Made by a program: the position numbers and the translations under genes
Notes under the pieces: model-generated
Told to the model about the DNA's origin: nothing
Database searches by the model: none
The model's input: only the letters and a program-made list of their open reading frames with translations
Shown here: piece after piece, positions 1 through 8,680 of the stretch
Numbering within the stretch: the stretch's first letter is position 1
Layout of the letters: every line of letters begins with the position of its first letter
Assembly (NCBI GenBank): GCA_947504115.1
Contig: CANNGH010000002.1
Span: 310,001-374,000, forward strand
Length of the DNA stretch: 64,000 nt
Reading direction: 5' to 3'
Source: an uncultured Sedimentitalea sp.
Lineage (GTDB): Bacteria > Pseudomonadota > Alphaproteobacteria > Rhodobacterales > Rhodobacteraceae

Positions 1-879
1 CCCCAGATCCCGCGCCAGCCGCACCGCTCCGGCGACGTTGACGCCCGAAGAGCCGCCAAGCACCAGCCCTTCCTCGTGCAGCAGGTCGAAGACGTAAGGA
101 AGCGCCTCTTCATCCGGGATCTGATAGGCGAAATCGGGGGTGAAGCCTTTGAGGTTCTCCGTGATGCGCCCCTGCCCGATCCCTTCGGTGATGGAACTGC
201 CTTCGCTTTCCAGCTTGCCCTCGGTGTAAAAGGAATAAAGCGCAGCACCCATCGGATCGGCGAGCGCGATCCTGACGCCCTTGGGTTGCAGCGCGTCGGC
301 CACGCCCGCCAGCGTCCCACCCGAGCCGACCGCGGCGACGAAGCCGTGGACATTGCCATCGGTCTGTTTCCAGATCTCCGGGCCGGTGGTCTCGGCATGG
401 GCGCGGCGGTTGGCGGTGTTGTCGAACTGGTTGGCCCAGATCGCGCCGTTGGGTTCGGTCTTGGCCAGTTCCTTGGCCAGCCGTTCCGAATAGCGCACAT
501 AGTTGTTGGGGTTCTTGTAGGGCGCGGCGGGCACCTGCACCAGTTCTGCCCCGGCAAGGCGCAGCATGTCCTTCTTTTCCTGGCTCTGGGTTTCGGGGAT
601 CACGATCACGGTCCTGAACCCCATCGACGCGCCCACCAGCGCCAGCCCGATGCCGGTATTGCCTGCTGTGCCCTCGACGATGGTGCCGCCGGGTTTCAAT
701 TCGCCGCGCGCCACCGCGTCGCGGATGATGTAGAGCGCGGCGCGGTCCTTGACCGACTGGCCGGGATTCATGAATTCCGCCTTGCCCAGAATCTCGCACC
801 CGGTTTCGTCGCTGACGCGGCGCAGCCGGATCAGCGGTGTGTTCCCTACGGCCTCGGCCAGATCGCGCGCGATATGCAT
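1..879 (-). CDS. cysK: Cysteine synthase (PLP-dependent), 3' end beyond window
   Basis: Makes cysteine from O-acetylserine and sulfide in the cytoplasm, using pyridoxal phosphate. Translating the minus strand from the ATG at 879 gives 293 codons open to the left edge, so the C-terminus is missing. The N-terminus carries the family pattern VGNTPLIRL (about residues 11-19), the PLP lysine in SVKDRAALY (Lys44) and a glycine-rich phosphate loop EGTAGNTGIG. A segment YKNPNNYVRYSERLAKEL is typical of the cysteine synthases of this bacterial group. It follows trgA and trgB in the same direction, 52 bp after trgB. In Rhodobacter sphaeroides trgAB and cysK form a tellurite-resistance locus, so a role in oxyanion tolerance as well as cysteine supply is inferred. 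Confidence 0.93.
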   Translation of the reverse strand, partial: MHIARDLAEAVGNTPLIRLRRVSDETGCEILGKAEFMNPGQSVKDRAALYIIRDAVARGELKPGGTIVEGTAGNTGIGLALVGASMGFRTVIVIPETQSQEKKDMLRLAGAELVQVPAAPYKNPNNYVRYSERLAKELAKTEPNGAIWANQFDNTANRRAHAETTGPEIWKQTDGNVHGFVAAVGSGGTLAGVADALQPKGVRIALADPMGAALYSFYTEGKLESEGSSITEGIGQGRITENLKGFTPDFAYQIPDEEALPYVFDLLHEEGLVLGGSSGVNVAGAVRLARDLG

Positions 880-931
880 GGTGCCCCCTGTGTCAAGCGT
901 TGCCCAGATGTAGCCGCCCGAAGGCGCAATC

Positions 932-2053
932 TCAAGCGGCGTCGCGCAGCCGGTCGCGGTGACGGGCCAGCCATAACGCGGTCGTGACCAGCGGCAGGTC
1001 GTTGAAGCGCTGCGCGTCGATGCCGGCCATCAGGTCGTCATAAGACAGGATACGGGTCAGGATGTCCTCGCCCTCGCTGTCCAGACCGCCGCCTTCGGGG
1101 CGTTCCGACAGGTTGGCGATGCCGATGAACAGATGCACGAACTCGGTGGAATTGCCGGTGCTGGAATAGACGCGGCCCGCGGATTCCAGCGCGTGCAGGG
1201 TCAGCCCTGCCTCCTCCATCGCCTCGCGACGGGCGGTGGTTTCTGGGGCTTCGCCGGGGTCGACGTAACCGGCCACCGGCTCCCACACCCACGGGGCGCG
1301 GTCGCCGGCGATGAACAGCGGCGCGCGGAACTGCTGGATCAGCAGCACGCTGTCGCGCACCGGATCATAGGGCAGCACCACCGCCGCCTGCCCCGTCAAC
1401 AGCGCCGAGCGGTTTTGCACTTCGCTCATCGCGCCGTCATGGCGGCGGAACCTCAGGTCCATCTCTGCGATCGCCAGAAAGCCGGTATAGGGCTGGCTGC
1501 GGGCAATCACCTCGACGTCGCGCGCGATGTCGCGGTCGGGATCGGCGGGACGGCTGCGCGCGGCCAGAAACGATGCGGCGCGGCGGCGCATCGCCGGAAG
1601 AAGGGTGGCCAGGTCGGCGGTGTCGGCCTGATGGAAAAGCGACATCGCCTCGGTCGCCACCCGCATTGTCATGTCCCCCCAGTCGCGCCGCCACTCCTCC
1701 AGCGACCACGGATCGCCCGCCTGCCATTTTTCCGGCGCGACAAAGAAGACATCGGCCGCGACGTGCATGCCGCCTTCGGTTTCGACCTCGAGGCGGCGCA
1801 GGTCATGGTCGAACCCGCCCTCGTAGAATTGCAGCCGCGCCAGATCCTCGGTGCCGAGATTGCGCGCCAGCAGCCCCCGTGCGCGCTGCCCCGGCATGGG
1901 CAGGATGGTGGGAAAGGGCTGACCCTGCACACCGAACACCGCATGATCCGGCAGTTCCGCCTCGGACAGGTCGATGCGGTCGCGCGGACGCTCCAGCACC
2001 AGTTCCAGCAGGTCGATATGGCGCAATGTGCCGTAAAAGAAGATATCGGCCAC
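932..2053 (-). CDS. trgB: TrgB-like two-domain NUDIX hydrolase
   Basis: A 373-residue protein with an N-terminal gamma-glutamylcyclotransferase-like fold (FYGTLR near residue 6) and a C-terminal ADP-ribose pyrophosphatase-type NUDIX domain. The Nudix box is complete at about residues 262-284: GYVDPGE, seven residues, then REAMEEAGL. NUDIX enzymes hydrolyse nucleoside diphosphates linked to another group; the actual substrate is not shown by the sequence. A longer reading frame extends to 2101, but I chose the GTG at 2053 because AGGA lies seven bases before it, the YGTL fold begins there, and it leaves a 25-bp gap after trgA rather than an overlap. In Rhodobacter sphaeroides the equivalent gene was named for tellurite resistance. 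Confidence 0.88.
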   Translation of the reverse strand: MADIFFYGTLRHIDLLELVLERPRDRIDLSEAELPDHAVFGVQGQPFPTILPMPGQRARGLLARNLGTEDLARLQFYEGGFDHDLRRLEVETEGGMHVAADVFFVAPEKWQAGDPWSLEEWRRDWGDMTMRVATEAMSLFHQADTADLATLLPAMRRRAASFLAARSRPADPDRDIARDVEVIARSQPYTGFLAIAEMDLRFRRHDGAMSEVQNRSALLTGQAAVVLPYDPVRDSVLLIQQFRAPLFIAGDRAPWVWEPVAGYVDPGEAPETTARREAMEEAGLTLHALESAGRVYSSTGNSTEFVHLFIGIANLSERPEGGGLDSEGEDILTRILSYDDLMAGIDAQRFNDLPLVTTALWLARHRDRLRDAA

Positions 2054-2078
2054 GGTCTTTTCCTTTTTTCGTCGTGGT

Positions 2079-2519
2079 TCAGCGCCAGCGGCGCCGGGCA
2101 TGTTCGGTGGCGAGCCCCGCCAATACCGCTCCGATCAGGCAGGATGCGACGATGCCCGGTACCAGCATGATCCGTCCATAGTCCAGCGCGATGCGAAAAA
2201 TCGCGCCGACCGCCTCGGACGGGCCGTCATAGCGGCTGCGCAGCGCCAGCCGCATCATTTCATGGGTGCCCTGCACCAATAGCCCCCAAAAGATCAGCGC
2301 CGCCACGCCGGTCAGGCCGTTGTTGATCGCGGCCGCCGCGCCCTGCCCGGCCCGCTTGCCCATCACCACCCAGCCACAGGTCGCGCCGATGGCGACGTTC
2401 ACCCAGACGAACCAGCCGAAATCCGTGCCTTCCGGCATCAGCGGCATGATCTGCCGCGAGATGACAAAGGCAATCAGGCCAAGCGACAGGGCAGCGACAA
2501 GTCGGGCGGCGTCAGGCAT
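2079..2519 (-). CDS. trgA: TrgA family membrane protein
   Basis: A 146-residue protein with four likely membrane segments (about residues 5-25, 36-52, 68-86 and 112-134) and a basic C-terminus ending in HARRRWR. The sequence matches the TrgA family known from the tellurite-resistance locus of Rhodobacter sphaeroides; its biochemical role is unknown. It is the first gene of the trgA-trgB-cysK series, with trgB starting 25 bp after its stop. The 145 bp upstream, before the end of the photolyase gene, should hold the promoter, but I see no clear -35/-10 pair there. Confidence 0.85.
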   Translation of the reverse strand: MPDAARLVAALSLGLIAFVISRQIMPLMPEGTDFGWFVWVNVAIGATCGWVVMGKRAGQGAAAAINNGLTGVAALIFWGLLVQGTHEMMRLALRSRYDGPSEAVGAIFRIALDYGRIMLVPGIVASCLIGAVLAGLATEHARRRWR

Positions 2520-2664
2520 GGGTGGCCTGGCTCAGGGGGCCGGTCTGTGCGGCGGGCATGGCCTGCAATCCGTCATGGTTGAAATGTCCGACCCATTTTC
2601 TCGTCACTCGGACACGACGCTAAGCCGGTCGTCACGCGGCGGCAAGCCATCTGTTTCGAAACAA

Positions 2665-4089
2665 TCAGAAATCCCGATTCTCATAGGCGTCGAGCGCGGC
2701 GGCGCGCCCCTCTTTCGGTCCGACGATCGGGTCGGGATAGGCGTCGTCGGACCTCATCGGCCAGTGGCGCGGGATGGCGCGGAAATAGTCCGTCGCGGTG
2801 TCGGGCGGATCGGCCTGCCCTTCGGCGATCCATGTGCGCACATAGATGCGGTCGGGGTCGAACCTGTCCAGCTGCGTTTGCGGGTTGAACACGCGGAAAT
2901 AGGGCGTGGCGTCCGGCCCCGATCCGGCGGACCATTGCCAGCCCAGCGCGTTGTTCGCCGGATCCCAGTCGATCAGGCAATCGGCGAACCAGTCCAGCCC
3001 GATCTTCCAGTGGCACATCAGATGCTTGGTCAGGTAGCTGGCGACGATCATGCGGCCACGGTTGTGCATCCGCCCGGTCACATACATCTCGCGCATGGCG
3101 GCATCGACGAAGGGCATGCCGGTGCGGCCCTGTTTCCACGCCTTGACCGGCGCCAGCCGTTCGTCGGTGTTCCAGGGAAACGCGTCCCAGTCGGGTTTCC
3201 AGTTGGCGGTCAGGATGCACGGCGTGTGGTGCATCAGGTGGTAGGCGAATTCGCGCCAGACCAGTTCCTTCTGCCAGATCTCCGCGCCCCGCTTGCCCTC
3301 GTGGCGTGCGCGCGTGGCGGCGTGCCAGCAGCGGTGCGGGCTGATCTCTCCCAACGCGAGGTTTTCGGACAGGTTCGATGTTCCGTCCTCGGCGGGGCAA
3401 TTGCGGCTGTCTGCGTAACCGGCCGCGATGTCAGCGATGAAATGGTCCAGCCGGACCATCGCCGCGCCCTCGCCCAGTTGCACATGGGGGCGCACGATAT
3501 CGGCGCCGCGATCCATCGCCGCGCCCATCCCCCAATCGTCCAGAGCGTCGCTGTCGGGCCAGGCATCGGGCGCGGGGATGGCATCGGGCGCGGCCAGCGG
3601 TTGATCGACATCGCGGGTTTTGACCGCGTTCCAGAAGGGCGTGTAGACCTTGTAATGCTCGCCCGCCTGGGTCTCGACGCTCCAGGGCTCGAACAGCAGA
3701 TGGCCGCCGAAACTGCGCGCGTCCAGCCCGTCCTCTTTCAGCGCCGTCTTGATCCCGGTATCGCGCGCGACGCTGTCGGGATCGTAAAGGCGCGACCAAT
3801 AGACCGCATCGGCCCCGGTTTCATCGATCAGCGCGCGCAGGACGTCCAGCGGTTTGCCCCGGCGCAGGATCAGGCGGCTGCCCTTGTCGGCCAGCACCTG
3901 CGCGAAATGCCCGATCCCGAGGCCCAGCCGCCATTTCGGCGCGGCCCCCAGACCGTCCGCCAGATCGTCCAGGATGAACAGCGGAATGACCGGCCCACCG
4001 CGCGCACAGGCCGCGCGCAGGGCCGGATGGTCCGACAGGCGCAGATCGCGCCTGATCCACAGGATCACCGGTTTCTTGCTGCCGCCCAT
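2665..4089 (-). CDS. phrB: Deoxyribodipyrimidine photolyase (class I CPD type)
   Basis: Light-driven repair of cyclobutane pyrimidine dimers, using FAD and an antenna pigment. The 474-residue length is normal for class I enzymes. The N-terminal photolyase domain starts with ILWIRRDLRLSDHPAL. The C-terminal FAD domain contains TSNLSENLALGEISPH, where the flavin phosphate is bound, and the conserved NNALGWQWSAGSGPD and YFRVFNP blocks. A cryptochrome cannot be wholly excluded from sequence reading, but every block fits a repair enzyme. GAGGCGGCG precedes the ATG. It is followed in the same direction by the trgAB-cysK genes after 145 bp, and lies 81 bp after the BCCT transporter gene. Confidence 0.92.
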   Translation of the reverse strand: MGGSKKPVILWIRRDLRLSDHPALRAACARGGPVIPLFILDDLADGLGAAPKWRLGLGIGHFAQVLADKGSRLILRRGKPLDVLRALIDETGADAVYWSRLYDPDSVARDTGIKTALKEDGLDARSFGGHLLFEPWSVETQAGEHYKVYTPFWNAVKTRDVDQPLAAPDAIPAPDAWPDSDALDDWGMGAAMDRGADIVRPHVQLGEGAAMVRLDHFIADIAAGYADSRNCPAEDGTSNLSENLALGEISPHRCWHAATRARHEGKRGAEIWQKELVWREFAYHLMHHTPCILTANWKPDWDAFPWNTDERLAPVKAWKQGRTGMPFVDAAMREMYVTGRMHNRGRMIVASYLTKHLMCHWKIGLDWFADCLIDWDPANNALGWQWSAGSGPDATPYFRVFNPQTQLDRFDPDRIYVRTWIAEGQADPPDTATDYFRAIPRHWPMRSDDAYPDPIVGPKEGRAAALDAYENRDF

Positions 4090-4170
4090 CGCCGCCTCAT
4101 GCCTGTTGCTTCTGACGGGATACGCGCCGGCATCGCGACCGGATCAAACACCCGGTCGCGATGTCGTCGG

Positions 4171-5829
4171 TCACGCAGTCGCGGCCTTGATCCGCTGCCG
4201 CTCGTTCATCAGGCCGCGCATGATCGCCCAGCACATCAGCAACAGCACCAGCGTGAACGGCAACCCGGTCGAGATCACCATCGCCTGAAGCGCACCCAGA
4301 CCGCCGCCCAGCAGCAGCACGATCGCCACCGCGCCTTCGAGAATGCACCAGAACACCCGCTGGGGCACCGGCGCATCCACCTTGCCGCCCGCGGTGATCG
4401 TGTCGATCACGAGGCTGCCGGAATCCGACGAGGTGATGAAGAACACCATCACCAGAACGATTCCGATCAGCGAGGTGATCGAGGCCAGCGGCATGATGTC
4501 CAGCATCTTGAACAGCTGCAATTCCAGCGCAGCATCCTGCGCGACGGTATAGCCGTCCCTGACCACCTGGCTGATGGCGGTGCCGCCGAAGATGCTCATC
4601 CACAACACGCAGACCAGCGACGGGATCAGCAGCACGCAGATCAGGAATTCGCGCACCGTGCGGCCCCGGCTGACACGGGCGATGAACATGCCGACAAAGG
4701 GCGACCAGCTGATCCACCAGGCCCAGTAAAAGGCGGTCCAGCCCTGCACGAAATTGGTGTCCGCCCGCCCGACCGGATTGGCAAGGGCCGGGAGATACTG
4801 GAAATACGCGCCCAGATTGCCGACGAAGCCCTTGAGCAGCGCCAGCGTCGGGCCGACCAGCAGCACAAAAGCCAGCAGCACGAAGGCCAGCCCCATGTTG
4901 ATTTCCGACAGCACCTTGACCCCGCCATCGAGGCCGCGCAGCACCGAGATCAGCGCCACGGCGGTGATCGCGGTGATCAGCACCACCTCGGTCGTCGATC
5001 CCACCGGAATGCCGAACAGCTCGTTCAGGCCGGCATTGGCTTGCGTTGCGCCGAACCCCAGCGACGTGGCCAGCCCGAACAGGGTGGCAAAGACCGCCAG
5101 CGTGTCGATGACATGGCCCCACCAGCCCCAGACCCGTTCGCCCAGCAGCGGGTAGAACGCGCTGCGGATTGTCAGCGGCAGGCCCTTGTTATAGCTGAAC
5201 AACGCCAGCGCCAGCGCCACCACCGCATAGATCGCCCAAGGGTGCAGCCCCCAGTGAAAGATCGTCGCGGCCATGCCAAGACGCACGGCGGCCGCCTGAT
5301 CGCCCGCGGCGCCGCCCAGCGGTGCCCAGTCGGTGCGCAAGCCGTCCTCGCCCATCTCGACCCCGCTGAACGCGGTCGAAAAATGCGTCATCGGTTCCGA
5401 GACGCCGAAGAACATCAGCCCGATGCCCATACCGGCGGCAAACAGCATCGCGAACCAGCCGATATAGGTGTAATCGGGCGTCGCGTCGGTGCCCCCCAGA
5501 CGCACGCTGCCCCAGGGCGAGACGATCAGGAACAGGCAGAACAGCACGAAGATGTTGGCCGCGCCCAGAAAGAACCAATCGAAACTCTGGGTGACGGTGG
5601 CGAACAGCCAGTTGAACACGACCTCGGACTGGGTATGAAACGCCAGCGCGTAGAACACGAAACCGGCGATGGTCAGCCCCGAGACCATGAAGACCGGATT
5701 ATGGATGTCGAATCCGAATGGCCCGACAGAACCTTCGATATTGTCCTGTCCGATGTCGTATTCGGTGTCGATGATCGCGGTCTCGCCCTCGGGCTCGGGT
5801 ATGCCCTGGTTTGTTGTCTCATCCGTCAT
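4171..5829 (-). CDS. BCCT family compatible-solute transporter
   Basis: An inner-membrane carrier for glycine betaine, choline or related quaternary ammonium compounds, usually driven by sodium or protons. The 552-residue protein has about twelve hydrophobic segments and the family signature FYWAWWISWSPFVGMFIARV followed by SRGRTVREF. A 50-residue acidic N-terminal tail precedes the first membrane segment. The C-terminal tail after the last segment is short (about 10 residues), so it lacks the long osmosensing extension of carriers such as BetP. The start has GGAAGG eight bases upstream. Together with the ectoine operon 8 kb away it marks an osmotically stressed, probably marine, lifestyle. 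Exact substrate cannot be read from the sequence. Confidence 0.9.
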   Translation of the reverse strand: MTDETTNQGIPEPEGETAIIDTEYDIGQDNIEGSVGPFGFDIHNPVFMVSGLTIAGFVFYALAFHTQSEVVFNWLFATVTQSFDWFFLGAANIFVLFCLFLIVSPWGSVRLGGTDATPDYTYIGWFAMLFAAGMGIGLMFFGVSEPMTHFSTAFSGVEMGEDGLRTDWAPLGGAAGDQAAAVRLGMAATIFHWGLHPWAIYAVVALALALFSYNKGLPLTIRSAFYPLLGERVWGWWGHVIDTLAVFATLFGLATSLGFGATQANAGLNELFGIPVGSTTEVVLITAITAVALISVLRGLDGGVKVLSEINMGLAFVLLAFVLLVGPTLALLKGFVGNLGAYFQYLPALANPVGRADTNFVQGWTAFYWAWWISWSPFVGMFIARVSRGRTVREFLICVLLIPSLVCVLWMSIFGGTAISQVVRDGYTVAQDAALELQLFKMLDIMPLASITSLIGIVLVMVFFITSSDSGSLVIDTITAGGKVDAPVPQRVFWCILEGAVAIVLLLGGGLGALQAMVISTGLPFTLVLLLMCWAIMRGLMNERQRIKAATA

Positions 5830-5904
5830 TGGAGTGCCTTCCCTGCGGTTCGCGCTTTTTTTCCTGCGCTTCGGATTTCAATCTGTCGCGTCGGAAACGC
5901 CGCG

Positions 5905-6324
5905 TCAGCTTTCGCGCACGACCATGACCGACACGCCGGACCTTCGGGCGATCTTGCCCCCGTTGGAGGGGAAAATCGCGTCGGCGATGTTTGGCACGTG
6001 GCTGGCCATCACGACCAGATCGGCACCGGATTCCCTACGCGCCTGCAGCAGCTTGTCGTCCAGATCGATGCTGGGATCGGTGCTGATCATCGCGAGCGAA
6101 CTGACGGGACGTCCATGTTCAGCCCCTTGCGCGGCAGCGAATTTTTCCAGGTTCTCGCGGAATTGCTCGGGCGTGCGGCCCATCGGTCCGGGTGTGGGCG
6201 CGGTGACGGCGACATAACAGAGTTCGGCCTGATAAAGCTTGCCCAGATCGGCAGCCACCTGCAACGCATGTTGCAATCGCGCGGCATGGGCAAGATCGAC
6301 AGGCACCATGATCTTGGTAAACAC
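5905..6324 (-). CDS. Universal stress protein, single domain
   Basis: A 139-residue UspA-fold cytoplasmic protein. It begins MFTKIMVPVDLAHA, where the Asp of the first strand is the nucleotide-site residue of the family, and ends with VMASHVPNIADAIF and SVMVVRES. The usual ATP-binding run G-2x-G-9x-G-S/T is not well kept (SNGGKIARRS), so nucleotide binding is uncertain. The start is a GTG: AAAGGGA lies eight bases before it, and the next ATG would cut off the first strand. It sits 75 bp upstream of the BCCT transporter gene in the same direction and 125 bp downstream of acuI, so co-transcription with either is possible but not proven. Confidence 0.85.
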   Translation of the reverse strand: MFTKIMVPVDLAHAARLQHALQVAADLGKLYQAELCYVAVTAPTPGPMGRTPEQFRENLEKFAAAQGAEHGRPVSSLAMISTDPSIDLDDKLLQARRESGADLVVMASHVPNIADAIFPSNGGKIARRSGVSVMVVRES

Positions 6325-6449
6325 GTTTGCTGTCCCTTTCTCTGTTACGCGGCATCATCGGAGGCAAGCCTAACGCGAAACAGGCATGAAACAAAACCTG
6401 ATAGCATTATTTTGCAAGCCTGTCGCCGAAGAACCTCGCGGGCAGCGCT

Positions 6450-7442
6450 TCAGGCGTTCACATCCACGACAACGCGGCCCTTGATGCGCCCTTCGAGAAT
6501 TTCAGCGCCCAGACGCGGCAGATCCTCCAGTTTTGCGGCCACGGTCATTGCTTCCAGCCGGTCCAGCGGCAGGTCCGCGGCGATGCGCTGCCACGCGCGC
6601 TGGCGATTTTCATAAGGCTGCATGACGGAATCGATCCCCAGAAGGTTGACCCCGCGCAGGATGAAGGGCGTGATCAGTGCGCCCTCGATGATCGCCCCGC
6701 CCGCAAGCCCGATCGCGGCGACGGAGCTGCCGTATTTCATCTGCTTCAGCACACGCCCCAGCATCGCGCCCGCCACCGCATCGACACATCCGGCCCATTG
6801 TTCGGCTTCCAGCGGCTTGCGCGTCACCTCGCCCAGATCCTCGCGCGCGACGATGCGGCTGGCGCCAAGCGATTTCAGATAATCTTCGGTTTCCGGTCGC
6901 CCGGTGACGGCGGCGACCTCGTGGCCCAGTTGCGCCAGAATCGCCGTTGCCACCGATCCGACACCGCCCGCCGCGCCTGTGACCAGAACCGGCCCGTGAC
7001 CCGGTTTCAGCCCGTGATCCTCCAACGCCATGACCGCAAGCATCGCCGTCAGCCCGGCGGTGCCCACTGCCATCGCCTGCCGCGTATCCAGTCCGTCGGG
7101 CAGCGGCACCAGCCAGTCGGCGCGCACGCGGGCCTTTTGCGCATATCCGCCCCAATGCGCCTCGCCCACACGCCAGCCGGTCAGCACCACCTTGTCGCCG
7201 GGCTTGTAACGCGCATCGTCCGACGACTCGACCGTTCCGGCAAAATCGATGCCCGGCACATGCGGATAATGCCGCACCAGCCCGCCACCGGGACCGATGC
7301 ACAGCCCGTCCTTGTAGTTGAGCGTTGAGTACTCCACCGCGACGGTCACATCCGCCTCGGGCAGATCGTCGAGCGTGATCTGCTTCACTGCGGCGCTGGT
7401 TTCTCCATCCTCGTCTTTTTCCACGACCAAAGCGTTGAACAT
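6450..7442 (-). CDS. acuI: Acrylyl-CoA reductase (NADPH), MDR family
   Basis: A 330-residue zinc-free medium-chain dehydrogenase/reductase that reduces acryloyl-CoA to propionyl-CoA; in Rhodobacter and roseobacters AcuI detoxifies the acrylate made from dimethylsulfoniopropionate. Recognisable blocks are STLNYKDGLCIG near residue 40, PHVPGIDFAGTV near 65, the coenzyme loop GAAGGVGSVA near 160 and the YhdH/AcuI-type ending. The ATG at 7442 has a strong AAGGAG eight bases upstream. No dddL, dddP or acuR gene lies next to it here. A general quinone reductase of the YhdH type is the alternative, but the overall resemblance to AcuI is close. Confidence 0.85.
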   Translation of the reverse strand: MFNALVVEKDEDGETSAAVKQITLDDLPEADVTVAVEYSTLNYKDGLCIGPGGGLVRHYPHVPGIDFAGTVESSDDARYKPGDKVVLTGWRVGEAHWGGYAQKARVRADWLVPLPDGLDTRQAMAVGTAGLTAMLAVMALEDHGLKPGHGPVLVTGAAGGVGSVATAILAQLGHEVAAVTGRPETEDYLKSLGASRIVAREDLGEVTRKPLEAEQWAGCVDAVAGAMLGRVLKQMKYGSSVAAIGLAGGAIIEGALITPFILRGVNLLGIDSVMQPYENRQRAWQRIAADLPLDRLEAMTVAAKLEDLPRLGAEILEGRIKGRVVVDVNA

Positions 7443-7478
7443 CGCGTTGTTACTCCTTGTTTTTTCTATACTAACTGC

Positions 7479-7985
7479 TTACGGCGCATCGGGCATGAAG
7501 GCCAGATCGCTGACCGGCGCGGACGATCCTGCCGCCGTCAACATGGCGTGAATCTGACCGCGATGATGGGTCTGATGATTGAACAGATGCGTCACGCATT
7601 GCGCCACCGGCTTGCTGATCTCGCGCTCGGCAAGGCCGGAATACCAGACCAGATCGCCGCGCAGATCATCCGCGCGCAATGCCTCGGCCCATATCCGGAT
7701 ATGGTGGTCCGTTTCGGCGCGCGCCGCCTGCCATCCATCAAATGCCGCATATGCCGTGGCGCTCTCATCGATGCCGCATTCGGGGCGCGGCCCGCCGTTG
7801 AACCGCGACATCCACAACCTGTCCGCCCATAGCAGGTGACTTGCCGTGCCAAGGATCGACTGAAAGAAGGCGCCGCGATCACGGCTCAACTCCGCGTCCG
7901 GCACTGCCCGAAGAACGTCGCGCAACTGTCTGTTCTGCCATGCATTATAGCGCGCCATCATGGTGCACCAATCCGGCGAAATCAT
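7479..7985 (-). CDS. DinB family protein
   Basis: A 168-residue member of the DinB/YfiT four-helix family, which bind a metal through conserved histidines and are often thiol-dependent enzymes or damage-induced proteins of unknown reaction. Visible family features are the N-terminal YNAWQNRQL, the central SHLLWADRLWMSRF and the C-terminal HLFNHQTHHRGQIHAML with the metal-binding histidines. A frame two codons longer begins at 7991, but GGAG is only two bases before that ATG and eight before the one at 7985, so 7985 is preferred. It lies 36 bp before acuI on the same strand. Confidence 0.82.
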   Translation of the reverse strand: MISPDWCTMMARYNAWQNRQLRDVLRAVPDAELSRDRGAFFQSILGTASHLLWADRLWMSRFNGGPRPECGIDESATAYAAFDGWQAARAETDHHIRIWAEALRADDLRGDLVWYSGLAEREISKPVAQCVTHLFNHQTHHRGQIHAMLTAAGSSAPVSDLAFMPDAP

Positions 7986-8204
7986 CGGCATATCTCCGGT
8001 CGGACAGCCAGCGATCTAAAGGCTCCGCTGTCGGTCCCATCGTCGAGGAAGACCGAAGTCAGGCCGGATTGCACGCGCCGCCGGCACGGCTTGCGGATAA
8101 CGGACATCGCTTTCCCCTTTGCGCTGTTCATATCGTTTATCACCGGAAAAGAAAATCCTCTCGCGAGGAAGATGCCTCTTCAAATGTGCCGCCGGGTGCC
8201 CTAT

Positions 8205-8560
8205 GTTTGTCTTGTCTTTCGGGACTATGGACATAAACGCGCTCGTAATAAGCGGATCGGACCCGGGGGCGGTACCCGGCGGCTCCACCAAACACCGTTC
8301 ATTTGGCGGATATGGGGCCGAAACAGGATCGACGAACGTCTAAAGGGGTTTGCTTTGTCCCGGCTGTCTGCCACCGTTATCGGCGAAAAAAGTACAATTG
8401 CAAATGACAATCGTGCTCCGGTTGCAGTTGCTGCGTAAGCAGTAGCAAGACCGAAACTTAAGCCCTTGCGCCTAGCAGCGTAAGGCGGGGTTCGCAGGCA
8501 CCTGGCAACAGAAGCCTGCACTTTCCTTCAATTCTGCGATGAGCAACCGCCGAACGGCAC
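8205..8560 (+). ncRNA. ssrA: Circularly permuted two-piece tmRNA
   Basis: Rescues stalled ribosomes by trans-translation. The gene has the alphaproteobacterial permuted order. The acceptor piece comes first and ends in ACCA at 8287-8290, with a T-stem 8263-8267/8275-8279 around a seven-base loop. A 23-base spacer follows, then the coding piece from 8314. The acceptor stem 8280-8286 pairs fully with 8314-8320 and has the G3-U70 wobble (8316-8284) needed for charging with alanine. The two pieces also pair through GTCCCG (8357-8362) and CGGGAC (8220-8225). After the tag are hairpins at about 8463-8484 and 8493-8518. The outer ends (about 8205 and 8560) are estimates; the 8291-8313 spacer is normally removed. 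Confidence 0.93.
8400..8438 (+). other. tmRNA tag-peptide reading frame
   Basis: The mRNA-like part of ssrA reads GCA AAT GAC AAT and so on from 8400 to a TAA at 8436-8438, encoding the degradation tag ANDNRAPVAVAA. The ending AVAA is the type recognised by ClpXP-class proteases, and the ANDN start is typical of alphaproteobacteria. It is not an independent gene: translation resumes here after the alanine carried by the tmRNA itself. Confidence 0.9.
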
Positions 8561-8680
8561 GAATATGTCGTATCGGCTAAGGCTTTCTTTACACCTGTCA
8601 GCTTAAGGTCTCTCCCGAACGCGTTGAGACATCGGCTGTTTCGATCCGCGTTCGGACGACCGGCAACAAGAGGCAGGCAG

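Noticed and set aside
2266-6615. A 1449-codon open frame on the plus strand
   Set aside because: It runs antisense through the photolyase, BCCT and usp genes, which have clear family motifs. Long antisense frames are common at this GC content, and its translation is rich in Arg, Gln and His with no recognisable domain.
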